From Siphonodentalium dalli (Eukaryota > Mollusca > Scaphopoda > Gadilida > Siphonodentaliidae), in NCBI GenBank assembly GCA_032622095.1, contig CP136069.1, positions 19,233,326 through 19,297,325 of the forward strand: a stretch of DNA of 64,000 nucleotides. The letters are read 5' to 3'. The translations under genes and the position numbers were made by a program. Below the pieces are notes generated by a model that had not been told where the DNA came from, ran no database searches, and worked only from the letters and a program-made list of their open reading frames with translations. This document shows, piece by piece, positions 23,701-31,900 of the stretch (positions within the stretch are counted from its first letter, which is position 1; every line of letters begins with the position of its first letter).

Positions 23701-24029
23701 ATTGTACCTCCCATTGTCGAGATAGAATTGGGCCTTCTTCATTCGCAACTGCCAGTCCAAATGACGTTATGCTGGCTAAGTAAACCTCTGACTATTTTTG
23801 TAATGGGATATCCCATACCTTCAGATGGATGCTCGAAGCCGCAATCTCCAATGGCTCTCAGCAGTTCAGGTTTCAGCAGGAAGTCCCTGAATCCAGAGCT
23901 ATGAATGGAGACGTATGTGCCCTTGACTTCTTTCTTGGGAACAACTTCCGTTGTTGTTTCAGTGGTGGTTTCATTTTCCTCTTCATCATCATAATCAAGG
24001 AGTTCACTTTCATTTTCATTGGTGGCCAT
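10891..24029 (-). CDS. DDX39B: UAP56/DDX39B DECD-box RNA helicase, six coding exons, 3' end not in window
   Basis: ATP-dependent RNA helicase of the UAP56/Sub2 family, a nuclear protein that acts in spliceosome assembly and, within TREX, in mRNA export. Joining exons 24029-23819, 22594-22467, 18037-17761, 15736-15618, 13376-13245 and 11000-10891 gives 325 residues plus two bases in one frame. Visible motifs: acidic N terminus with [10 protein letters not shown]-motif region [14 protein letters not shown] (48-60) and [10 protein letters not shown]; Walker A AKSGMGKT (89-96); HTREL (121-125); TPGR (172-175); DECD (196-199); SAT (228-230); VIIFVKS (290-296). The family is about 428 residues long, so about 100 residues with motifs V (GRGMD) and VI (HRVARAGR) are missing. 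Intron phases are 1, 0, 1, 0, 0 and 2. Oddities are HRIMTQEER in place of the family HRGMPQEER at 318-326, and SV where EQ is usual after DECDKML. Open frame and intact splice sites argue for a functional or recently functional gene. A decaying paralogue is possible. Confidence 0.93.
11001..13244 (-). other. DDX39B intron between coding exons 5 and 6
   Basis: AT-rich, no gene. Includes poly-T/poly-A runs and, at 13022-13190, part of a dispersed repeat. A minus-strand frame of 133 codons at 12761-13162 covers repeat-like sequence and shows no protein motif. Confidence 0.8.
13000..13160. repeat. Dispersed repeat related in its tail to the 8756-9609 family
   Basis: GGTCACCCCAAAGATCCATA, an AAGTTTGGGGAAGATCGAA segment, ACCTGTAGTG, GATGGACGGACAAG and finally CAATAGCTGACTTTG. 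The order (drug-like ACCTGTAG box, GACGGAC run, CAATAGCT box) is that of the terminal part of the 8756-9609 repeat. Confidence 0.55.
13245..13376 (-). CDS. DDX39B: DDX39B coding exon 5 (residues 246-289)
   Basis: Acceptor TCTTTTCAG ends at 13377. The exon encodes [39 protein letters not shown] and LEFNQ, closely matching the start of the family's second RecA domain. Donor CAG|GTTCGG has GT at 13244-13243. It is 44 codons, in phase 0 at both ends. Confidence 0.93.
13377..15617 (-). other. DDX39B intron between coding exons 4 and 5
   Basis: Besides the 13797-14080 duplication, a loosely conserved CTTTCAGAGTTCCGGGACTT-like motif occurs three times (about 14968, 15162, 15428). Plus- and minus-strand frames of 128 and 83 codons around 14880-15266 show no family signature. 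Confidence 0.75.
13797..14080. repeat. Tandem duplication of about 134 bp within an intron
   Basis: AGTTAATTGCCATCTGCGTG followed by CAAATCCAATGC, TGATATGTCAAATG, TTTGTTACACAATAG and TCCATTGA occurs at about 13797 and again at about 13931. The second copy has a 14-16 base insertion (TACCTTCCCCCAAGAT). Confidence 0.75.
15618..15736 (-). CDS. DDX39B: DDX39B coding exon 4 (residues 206-245)
   Basis: Acceptor ATCTACAG ends at 15737. The exon completes the aspartate split at the previous donor and encodes [21 protein letters not shown] (motif III SAT) and VCRKFMQD. Donor GAT|GTAATA has GT at 15617-15616. The 119 nt restore phase 0. This exon is the link between the two RecA-like domains. Confidence 0.93.
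16652..17703. mobile_element. piggyBac-like non-autonomous element (outer)
   Basis: TTAA at 16652-16655 plus CCCTTTCATGA, and TCATGAAAAGG (17689-17699) plus TTAA at 17700-17703: 11-bp TIRs with one mismatch. The interior carries the GCAATGCATTCTCTTA...TAAGAGAATGCATTGGC hairpin module (about 16700-16765 and 16795-16830) shared with the element at 9820. A second element at 17258-17666 is inserted in it. The alternative is that the two ends belong to separate truncated copies. Confidence 0.55.
17258..17666. mobile_element. piggyBac-like MITE (nested)
   Basis: TTAA 17258-17261 plus CCCTTTCAG, and CTGAAAGGG (17654-17662) plus TTAA 17663-17666. The subterminal bases GGGC/TGCC are also roughly inverted. 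The interior has CCCTGTGCCAATGCATTGGC, a deleted form of the shared hairpin module, and a duplicated GATGAGATCGGCCCCTG motif near its right end. No transposase. Confidence 0.7.
17761..18037 (-). CDS. DDX39B: DDX39B coding exon 3 (residues 114-205)
   Basis: Acceptor TTTCAG ends at 18038. The translation runs [12 protein letters not shown] (motif Ia), [23 protein letters not shown] (motif Ib) and [11 protein letters not shown] (motif II, the DECD variant diagnostic for UAP56/DDX39). The exon ends CTAG|GTAGGC (GT at 17760-17759), phase 1. After DECDKML the residues are SVL; family members I remember have EQL. Confidence 0.94.
18823..18840. repeat. Poly-C tract
   Basis: Uninterrupted C run after CCCCCTGC in the helicase intron. 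Homopolymer length in such runs is unreliable in assemblies. Confidence 0.8.
19362..19490. repeat. G/C homopolymer cluster
   Basis: One G run followed by two C runs, interleaved with CTGCAGACACAGGGTGGAAA and AAAATTGCAGTTTTTTCCAC. It resembles the cluster at 20687-20822 (both contain GCAGTTTTTT and CCAC), suggesting two copies of one G/C-rich element. Confidence 0.6.
20687..20822. repeat. C homopolymer cluster
   Basis: A C run of more than 25 bases, then TAAATGAATAAGGAAAAAAA, GGTACCCCCCCCACCCCCC and another C run after TTTTTTTTCCA. It looks related to the 19362-19490 cluster. Confidence 0.65.
21488..22232. mobile_element. TA-flanked inverted-repeat transposon, non-autonomous
   Basis: CTCTAGTGATCCGAATAA (21488-21505) and its exact reverse complement (22215-22232) are bordered by TA on each side (21486-21487 and 22233-22234), as expected of Tc1/mariner-type insertion. 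Subterminal motifs are odd: CCACCCCCTACGATT and AGCCCCTACGATTATT on the left, CCACCCCCTACTATTATT and CGACCCCTACTATTATT (twice) on the right, all in the same orientation. The middle carries an 82-codon frame. The superfamily is inferred from the TA only. Confidence 0.7.
21843..22091 (+). CDS. Small ORF inside the TA-flanked element, unknown
   Basis: 82 codons from ATG to TAA with normal-looking composition (for example [19 protein letters not shown] and [17 protein letters not shown]). No DDE/D motif, helix-turn-helix or other family signature that I can identify. It may be a remnant of a transposon or captured host protein, or chance. No promoter is assigned. Confidence 0.25.
   Translation: MSVFFTIDALLTKKLINVWGSRLKVSLIRTQLSSWWTDSENSYKSVDAVFSVQINDIEKVLQEPDVVRAGSRSVYYKFLFDN
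22467..22594 (-). CDS. DDX39B: DDX39B coding exon 2 (residues 71-113)
   Basis: Acceptor TTTTTCAG ends at 22595. The exon reads [18 protein letters not shown], then Walker A AKSGMGKT, then [17 protein letters not shown]. The donor is CAG|GTAAAT with GT at 22466-22465. The 128 nt complete the codon split after exon 1 and end in phase 0. The Walker A lysine is present, so ATP binding should be retained. Confidence 0.94.
22595..23818 (-). other. DDX39B intron between coding exons 1 and 2
   Basis: Contains a 25-base T run at about 22730-22752, a CTAGGAGGGC motif in both orientations (22840-22920), and AT-rich sequence. Frames overlapping exon 1 on the plus strand are antisense artefacts. Confidence 0.75.
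23819..24029 (-). CDS. DDX39B: DDX39B coding exon 1 (residues 1-70)
   Basis: Starts at ATG 24029 in the context AAAATGG and encodes the acidic tail ([16 protein letters not shown]), the conserved [15 protein letters not shown] block and CGFEHPSE. It ends after GAAG with donor GTATGG (GT at 23818-23817), phase 1. A candidate acceptor TTTCAG ends at 24037, seven bases upstream of the ATG, so the exon probably starts at 24036 and an untranslated exon precedes it. Confidence 0.93.
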
Positions 24030-24036
24030 TTTATAC

Positions 24037-25680
24037 CTGAAATGAATATACGTAAATTATTTTTTCGCATGTGGGAGTGTGACCGGCCGTAAAATCCATC
24101 AGATTTTGTGAGAATCAAAACATACATGTAGCATTTCTACAGATATTTTTTTTTTTTAAGAGAATCAAAATGAGAATCATGATTCTCGTCCGATTTTAAG
24201 GCATGTGTGAACTAGGCTCGCCGCGATTTTGGATTTTCAAAATCGATTAATCGGTGGCTATAATCGACGATTAATCGATTTTTCTACCCATGAGATTTAA
24301 TTTGTAGTAAATATATGCCAAAAAAGCGACTATTAAGAGGTGCGTCTGGTAAGTGTAAGATGGTAAGTATAACTCCCACACGTCGGAAATGAAGGGCATT
24401 AGTTCTGAGAATTTGCTCCCATATAAATTCAAATGCCTCTATTAAACAATAAAAACAAAATAATTACTCGTAGTTTATGAACTTTATGTAAGCACTAAGC
24501 AGATTCAGAAATCATTTTGATTAAACAAATTGAACGAAAAAATACTCCCAACTCTCGTCGGGCCACGTGCTTCGTGAGACTGTTCGCGAATTTGGGATCG
24601 TGCATTAATTGAATTTTAAGTTCGGGATCGTGCCTTAATTCAAAGTCGGGAATCTCTCAAAAGCGGTATAGCACGTGACAGCTGAACATCTGCTATCACG
24701 CATGCCGCGGAGTATACACATGCGTCGGCACATTAAAAGAAAAACCGCCGTGACATGAAACCAAGACGGAACTAGATTACTCAGTCGGCCTGACCTCAAA
24801 AGACGCCGCAACTGAAAGTTACATTGTCACAAATGTTTGAGTGGGTGGGTTTCTGGGTTAGATTAGTGCTGTAAATACGGTGCAAAATATTGCCTCTTAA
24901 GTTGAAATAGGTTCTTTGCAAATACGCTGTATGCCAGTGTTCTTGTGTTGTTGTATAATATGCATTGTTATTTGAACTAAAAAAGTCCCACTGACGATTG
25001 TTCGATTATTCACAAAATCGCGGCAAGCCTAGTGTGAACGTTTTATCTCGTTTTACCATAGTGCAACCTTCTGTGTACAGCCTTCATAAGGAATCACGGA
25101 ACTAAATGGTTTCCCATAGGCGACAGTGTTAACGTTTCGGACAAATTCACTGAATTGAAGCCTGCAGGCCATATCAGTGATGTTTACCCGGCTAGATTGA
25201 CACCAGTTGATCACGAAAAATCATAGGTCATGCGTTTACTTTTTAAAATAAATCCCCAAGTGTACGACAGGGCTATCCCACAGCCAAATTTGATCTAGAC
25301 AAATCCAGAATTACAGCAGCTAGTTAAATAAATTTCGCGCTCACAAAAATCCATTCCCCCCATTCATTCACCAGTTTAAATTATTTAGATATGATGTACA
25401 AATCAAATAAACGCGATGTCATCCTTTAATAACGTGTCGCATGTATCAGGTGAAGGTCATTCTTCAGTTACCTTCACCTTTAGCATTCCACGGTGTACTC
25501 GTTCCTAGATACATTTGATCTTTGTGTCATGGCGTAACTGTCATGGCTTACGACATCAAAGATCCATGGCGTGCGTCAAACAACATAGGCGGCTATAATT
25601 CCTATAAAAGTAACAATTAGGACCAACGCATATGTATTTATCAACTAAATACAAATACAAGTGTGAAACCATCCACTCAC
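24037..25680 (-). other. Probable 5' UTR intron of DDX39B
   Basis: Bounded by GTGAGT (25680-25675) and TTTCAG (24037). Half of it is the hAT element at 24213-25031. The remainder (25040-25680) holds an AGGTGAAGGT...ACCTTCACCT hairpin at about 25449-25480 and an imperfect palindrome around GATCTTTGTGTCATGG. No coding sequence. Confidence 0.5.
24213..25031. mobile_element. hAT-type non-autonomous transposon with 8-bp target duplication
   Basis: TIR TAGGCTCGCCGCGATTTTG (24213-24231) and its reverse complement with one mismatch (25013-25031). Perfect 8-bp direct repeats GTGTGAAC flank it at 24205-24212 and 25032-25039. An 8-bp duplication with TIRs beginning TAG fits the hAT superfamily. The 819-bp interior has ATCGATTAATCG-type motifs near the left end and no transposase frame. 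Confidence 0.88.
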
Positions 25681-25760
25681 CTACGTGTCATTTATCCTTA
25701 AAATCCGACAGATAACAGAACGTAAACACTAACATGTCGTGTGTTCGTCGACCATTGCAT
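25681..25760 (-). other. DDX39B: Probable 5' untranslated exon of the DDX39B gene (5' limit unknown)
   Basis: On the minus strand, ACACGTAG|GTGAGTGG gives an excellent donor (GT at 25680-25679). It would pair with the acceptor ending at 24037, just upstream of the start codon. No ATG-led frame joins to the coding exon, so it is taken as untranslated. The upstream limit given is arbitrary; transcript data would set it. Confidence 0.45.
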
Positions 25761-26280
25761 GTGACCCGTAATTTCATGAATCCCCCTGTGAGTTCCCCGT
25801 GCGCACGGCAAGGTAATCACATGCGTTCACATTGAGTGTACAATTCAGGTTGCCCCGATACAATTCAAGTTGAGGGGAACTACAATCTGCGCATGCGTGA
25901 AGTTTTTACAAATTACCAACTCCAATTTGTTACACATGCGTACTGTTAACATCCTGGTACAGTAATGCGAGTTGCAGAATCATGTTTGCCATGCACGAGA
26001 CGCACGTAGTCATGTGATATGTTAGCTCCTCCTGCTTCGGCCATTTAACCACGTTTTGTCAACATGTTTTCCGACTGGATTTTTGGATTAAATTATTACG
26101 GAATTATACACACGTTCTGGTAGGGGTGTCAGAGCTAATATATATTGCAATATTGTTAACATTAATGACTATGTTAGTTGATTCGTAGAATTAAGTGTAT
26201 TTAAAAAAATTAGATAGCCGTCTAAGCTGATGCGCCGCCGCGGTCAGACGTGGATGGCCATAGCCATATTATCACGTCTG
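25761..26280. other. Intergenic segment upstream of DDX39B
   Basis: Contains several CATGCG motifs and, on the minus strand at 26044, ATGGCCGAAGCAGG leading only 33 codons. No gene claimed. Presumed promoter side of DDX39B. Confidence 0.4.
25888..25898. promoter_or_regulatory. NRF1-like site, candidate DDX39B promoter
   Basis: TGCGCATGCGT is close to the NRF1 consensus (YGCGCAYGCGC, one mismatch), common at housekeeping promoters. It lies about 210 bp upstream of the proposed untranslated exon donor. Further CATGCG motifs occur nearby. No TATA box is assigned. Confidence 0.35.
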
Positions 26281-26288
26281 GTCAGACT

Positions 26289-27384
26289 TAGTGTTCAAAC
26301 GACTCTGGGATTCTGGAGTCGACTAGTCGAACACCAAAAGTCGAGTCGACGTCGACTAGTCGGCCAAATACATCACCAACCTTATACTAATGAAGCACAT
26401 GTGAAAGAAAATTACAAATTCCGTGCCATCATCACACTATTTACACTCTACTGTGATCGGAGAATTGAATCACGTGACACGTCACGTGGTTTTGTTGCAA
26501 ATGAACCGGTGCTCTAGAAACCCACCGATCGCAAATAAGTTCCCTACGAATCTACGATGATAATGAGAATAAATAATTGAGGAAATAATTGAGGGATTTT
26601 CTGTTAATCATGAAATCAAATAAATACTTCCCTGCCAGTGTATAGAAAATAAACGATACTCAGTCTCAGAGTCAGCTCAAAATAAAAAACAAAACAAAAG
26701 AAAACGTGCACACACACTGTGTGGCACACATACTGTGTGACACACATTATAATTATTAATGATTATATATACGATGTGTACATAGGCCTACTTTGTAAGT
26801 TGCCATAACTTCCGTAAGGCGTACGTAGCAAGCAGAGAGTTAGACTCAGTGTCGACGAACACTTTTGTGGAAGCCCCTCCCTCTTTACCTGTGTTGGTTA
26901 GAAATGCGCACTACGAATTTTTGCGTCCGCGGTATAGGGAGTATGAAATGTGCGCGAGCGTAGAAACTAAATGACGCAATGCAAAGACCACGTGGCATTA
27001 ACCTGGAACATGCGTGAGACGTCGGTCAAGTACGCCGCGACCTAATATTGACTGTTTATGGACCACGTACTTTTTAGAAGTCAAATATAGAGTTACTGCT
27101 CTTGTAATGATAATGGTTAACTTGAATTATCGCATTGGCGAATTTCGGCGTAGTTCTATGTCAAGCTCGACATTAGGACATATGTTTGGACTTTGGAAAG
27201 CTTCTTGAACATAGACTAGCTATCTTTGCTGCTTTTCTGACCCACATTTAGTGAAACCATGCATTGTCAAGGCCAGCTGATGAGATTAGATACTGTATTT
27301 CGACTAGTCGACTGTGGAAGTTAGAGTCGATTACCCGAAAAACCAGCGTCGACGATTATTTGTCGACTAATCGTTTGAACACTA
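26289..27384. mobile_element. hAT-type non-autonomous transposon with perfect 8-bp target duplication
   Basis: TIR TAGTGTTCAAACGA (26289-26302) and its exact reverse complement TCGTTTGAACACTA (27371-27384). GTCAGACT is duplicated directly outside (26281-26288 and 27385-27392). Both ends are rich in GTCGACTAGTCG-type motifs (26318-26360 and 27300-27370), as in hAT ends that contain ATTAGTCGAC. Length 1,096 bp. Frames inside are short and unlike transposase. Confidence 0.93.
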
Positions 27385-27392
27385 GTCAGACT

Positions 27393-28044
27393 AACTCGTT
27401 CCCAGACTCTAGAACACATTTAGCTCCCTGATTCCATAATTGGCTACGGCAATCAGCATTGCCGAAGCAATTTGCTGAAGCAAATGCATACTATTGCCGT
27501 AGCGGATTGCCGAAGCCAAACAATCTGAATTAAGAGGGCTGTGTGTAAAACATAGGTTTATATTTCCTGTCCAGGTATGACGAAACAAGCAAACCACAAC
27601 TTGGCACAATTGACTTTGCCAAGGGAGAGGAGAGTGGTTGGGCGCAAAGAGCCTGGGATGATCGAAAGGTCGACAACTTACGAGATTTGAACAGCCCACA
27701 ACCCAGTACCCTAAAGTCATTAATCCCACCAATCCAGTCAAAGTTTTCTGACGATCTGTGGATATGACAAACCGAAATGAGGATGACCAGGACTTTATTT
27801 TTTGGGAGAATTATTTTATTAATATTTGGACGGAGTTCTTTGGTTAATTGAGTGTCGACAGCTTAATAATCTTGGAAATAAGATCGTTGTTATTAGAATA
27901 TTTGTGAGATACATCTTCGATCCGATCAAATAACATTTACCTGTACGATTCGCTTAGATTTTATATGATGCGAAGAATCCACCCCGAGACAAAAGAAATG
28001 GCGTCCGAAAGACTCGTGGTCGATTTGAAATAACGTATTTCATT
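27393..28044. other. Spacer between the hAT element and the long array
   Basis: Includes a GCCGAAGCAA/ATTGCCGTAGC cluster of partial inverted repeats (27440-27515) and a 110-codon minus-strand frame (27409-27741) with no recognisable domain. At 27997 a start-like AAATGGCGTCC opens only 11 codons. No gene claimed. Confidence 0.5.
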
Positions 28045-28689
28045 GGTGACACTCCACAGTTTCGAATTATCAGTAGGGGTAAATTTCTTAGAATAGAGTA
28101 CCAGTGTTTTCTGTCACCATGGGTGTGGTATGTTTATTGAGAGAAGGTTAGTTATGAATTTGTGGATTTTTAGAGGATGTCTTTGAGTTTTGAAAAATAT
28201 TGTTTCAGGTGACCTTGACCCCACCAGTTTGAAGTGGTAGCGATTTCTGCGAAACAGTGGCTCCAGACACCAGCGTGACATTTTAGCACCTAAAATTTGT
28301 CATCTGCATGAAAAATATTTTTAAAAAACTTACAGTGGTGAGAAGTTTGAAATTTTTTGATATTTTTGTGAGGAAACAGTGTTCTTCCAGACAACATAGG
28401 CGGCTATACCATAGATCTTCTGGTTTTTGTGTCCCACGAGCCTGAAAATCGCTTATTTTGGTCATTTTTGCATCAAAATTTCATTTTTCAGGCACACAAT
28501 CAAGGGGCATAACTCTTGCTACCCCCATTAAAATGACAAATCTGTACCAAAATCTTTAAGCCTAGTATGTGCTCAACCCAGGTATATATACATTGTATAT
28601 GTGTTGTGGGATCACATTTCTGTTATTTTTCATTGAATTGATGCCCCCTTATTTTTCACCAATCCCTGCAGAAACTGTGGAGTGTCACC
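28045..28689. mobile_element. 645-bp MITE-like segment bounded by perfect 19-bp inverted repeats (one per unit)
   Basis: GGTGACACTCCACAGTTTC at the left and GAAACTGTGGAGTGTCACC at the right are exact reverse complements. They recur in every unit, the last pair at 54939 and 55565-55583. Internal units show TTAA on the left and TTCA on the right, so a decayed 4-bp duplication is possible but not proven. No transposase. Whether this was a mobile element before amplification is an inference from the inverted repeats. Confidence 0.7.
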
Positions 28690-28878
28690 TTCAAGACCAG
28701 CAAATAGCACCATTTTCATCTGTCAACTTGACAAATATTGTTACTGAAAATCATTTTTTAGCAAACCTGTTCAGTTAGAAGGAACATTTTATGGTAGATA
28801 CACCATTCTTCTATGCATATTCCAATACAGGTTGTCTTTAATCATATAAATTGGTGGGGATATGGAGTCTTGGAGCAG

Positions 28879-28907
28879 TGGGGGGGGGGGGGGGGTGGTG
28901 GTGGTGG
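28879..28907 (+). repeat. G16 homopolymer plus TGG repeats (in each of 18 units)
   Basis: A run of 16 G, then TGGTGGTGGTGGTT. The run is 17 G in units 2 (about 30374) and 6 (about 36351). G-rich tracts of this form have strong potential for G-quadruplex structure on the plus strand. The partial last unit ends before this tract. Confidence 0.9.
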
Positions 28908-31900
28908 TTCATGTATATGGTTATTGGTGATTTTTCAGATGATGGGTACTTTTTCATGACATCATATGCTCCTTGAATCTTAGCTGAAAAGGCTGATATT
29001 GTGACATTACACAGTATACAACAAGATTAGATATTCAGTCTTTCTTATTCACAAGTGTGAAATATAATAATACAGGTTTCCTTGGTCATATTTCACTTGA
29101 CAACATATTGTTCATGTGATGTCATAACCTTGTAAAGCTTTCCCTTAATGCTAAATAAGACTTGGAATTTTTTAACCCATAGTTTTGGGAGAGTATTAAA
29201 GATAGTTGTTGTATGAAATATTATGTTTTATTTTGATATCTGAGGAAAATATGCATCTCATAATATATTTATACAACATTTTAGCATTTCAGACCTTTTT
29301 CAAGCTATAGATGATGGTTGAATATATCCATTTTTTCACTACGTCAAGCATAACGTCATTGGGTTCTGAAAGACCCAAAAGGGGTGAAATCATGGGGGTG
29401 CATGTAAATCCCCACCCAATCTTGCTGCCTGTGATTGCAATAACGCATGGGGTGTAATATATCATTTTAAGCGGTATAATGCAGAGAATATGGAGGTGTG
29501 GTCCCTATTAAAGATTAATAAAATTGCATTTCCCTTAAGGTGACACTCCACAGTTTCGAATTATCAGTAGGGGTAAATTTCTTAGAATAGAGTACCAGTG
29601 TTTTCTGTCACCATGGGTGTGGTATGTTTATTGAGAGAAGGTTAGTTATGAATTTGTGGATTTTTAGAGGATGTCTTTGAGTTTTGAAAAATATTGTTTC
29701 AGGTGACCTTGACCCCACCAGTTTGAAGTGGTAGCGATTTCTGCGAAACAGTGGCTCCAGACACCAGCGTGACATTTTAGCACCTAAAATTTGTCATCTG
29801 CATGAAAAATATTTTTAAAAAACTTACAGTGGTGAGAAGTTTGAAATTTTTTGATATTTTTGTGAGGAAACAGTGTTCTTCCAGACAACATAGGCGGCTA
29901 TACCATAGATCTTCTGGTTTTTGTGTCCCACGAGCCTGAAAATCGCTTATTTTGGTCATTTTTGCATCAAAATTTCATTTTTCAGGCACACAATCAAGGG
30001 GCATAACTCTTGCTACCCCCATTAAAATGACAAATCTGTACCAAAATCTTTAAGCCTAGTATGTGCTCAACCCAGGTATATATACATTGTATATGTGTTG
30101 TGGGATCACATTTCTGTTATTTTTCATTGAATTGATGCCCCCTTATTTTTCACCAATCCCTGCAGAAACTGTGGAGTGTCACCTTCAAGACCAGCAAATA
30201 GCACCATTTTCATCTGTCAACTTGACAAATATTGTTACTGAAAATCATTTTTTAGCAAACCTGTTCAGTTAGAAGGAACATTTTATGGTAGATACACCAT
30301 TCTTCTATGCATATTCCAATACAGGTTGTCTTTAATCATATAAATTGGTGGGGATATGGAGTCTTGGAGCAGTGGGGGGGGGGGGGGGGGTGGTGGTGGT
30401 GGTTCATGTATATGGTTATTGGTGATTTTTCAGATGATGGGTACTTTTTCATGACATCATATGCTCCTTGAATCTTAGCTGAAAAGGCTGATATTGTGAC
30501 ATTACACAGTATACAACAAGATTAGATATTCAGTCTTTCTTATTCACAAGTGTGAAATATAATAATACAGGTTTCCTTGGTCATATTTCACTTGACAACA
30601 TATTGTTCATGTGATGTCATAACCTTGTAAAGCTTTCCCTTAATGCTAAATAAGACTTGGAATTTTTTAACCCATAGTTTTGGGAGAGTATTAAAGATAG
30701 TTGTTGTATGAAATATTATGTTTTATTTTGATATCTGAGGAAAATATGCATCTCATAATATATTTATACAACATTTTAGCATTTCAGACCTTTTTCAAGC
30801 TATAGATGATGGTTGAATATATCCATTTTTTCACTACGTCAAGCATAACGTCATTGGGTTCTGAAAGACCCAAAAGGGGTGAAATCATGGGGGTGCATGT
30901 AAATCCCCACCCAATCTTGCTGCCTGTGATTGCAATAACGCATGGGGTGTAATATATCATTTTAAGCGGTATAATGCAGAGAATATGGAGGTGTGGTCCC
31001 TATTAAAGATTAATAAAATTGCATTTCCCTTAAGGTGACACTCCACAGTTTCGAATTATCAGTAGGGGTAAATTTCTTAGAATAGAGTACCAGTGTTTTC
31101 TGTCACCATGGGTGTGGTATGTTTATTGAGAGAAGGTTAGTTATGAATTTGTGGATTTTTAGAGGATGTCTTTGAGTTTTGAAAAATATTGTTTCAGGTG
31201 ACCTTGACCCCACCAGTTTGAAGTGGTAGCGATTTCTGCGAAACAGTGGCTCCAGACACCAGCGTGACATTTTAGCACCTAAAATTTGTCATCTGCATGA
31301 AAAATATTTTTAAAAAACTTACAGTGGTGAGAAGTTTGAAATTTTTTGATATTTTTGTGAGGAAACAGTGTTCTTCCAGACAACATAGGCGGCTATACCA
31401 TAGATCTTCTGGTTTTTGTGTCCCACGAGCCTGAAAATCGCTTATTTTGGTCATTTTTGCATCAAAATTTCATTTTTCAGGCACACAATCAAGGGGCATA
31501 ACTCTTGCTACCCCCATTAAAATGACAAATCTGTACCAAAATCTTTAAGCCTAGTATGTGCTCAACCCAGGTATATATACATTGTATATGTGTTGTGGGA
31601 TCACATTTCTGTTATTTTTCATTGAATTGATGCCCCCTTATTTTTCACCAATCCCTGCAGAAACTGTGGAGTGTCACCTTCAAGACCAGCAAATAGCACC
31701 ATTTTCATCTGTCAACTTGACAAATATTGTTACTGAAAATCATTTTTTAGCAAACCTGTTCAGTTAGAAGGAACATTTTATGGTAGATACACCATTCTTC
31801 TATGCATATTCCAATACAGGTTGTCTTTAATCATATAAATTGGTGGGGATATGGAGTCTTGGAGCAGTGGGGGGGGGGGGGGGGTGGTGGTGGTGGTTCA

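Larger units (their letters stand above)
28045..29538. repeat. First full unit of the array (reference unit)
   Basis: Order within the unit: left 19-bp inverted repeat (28045-28063), AT-rich interior, right inverted repeat (28671-28689), G16 followed by TGG repeats (about 28879-28907), then about 630 bp of AT-rich spacer ending CATTTCCCTTAA. In this first unit the base to the left is TTTCATT instead of the CCCTTAA found left of all later units, so array homology starts exactly at the inverted repeat. Confidence 0.95.

Noticed and set aside
25946-26044. Minus-strand ATGGCCGAAGCAGG start with YY1-like context upstream of DDX39B
   Set aside because: Frame stops after about 33 codons and does not join the helicase frame through any convincing splice donor. 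At most an upstream ORF.
27997-28032. AAATGGCGTCCGAAAGACTC start-like sequence just left of the array
   Set aside because: Only 11 codons to a stop and no donor before it, so it does not support a gene interrupted by the array.
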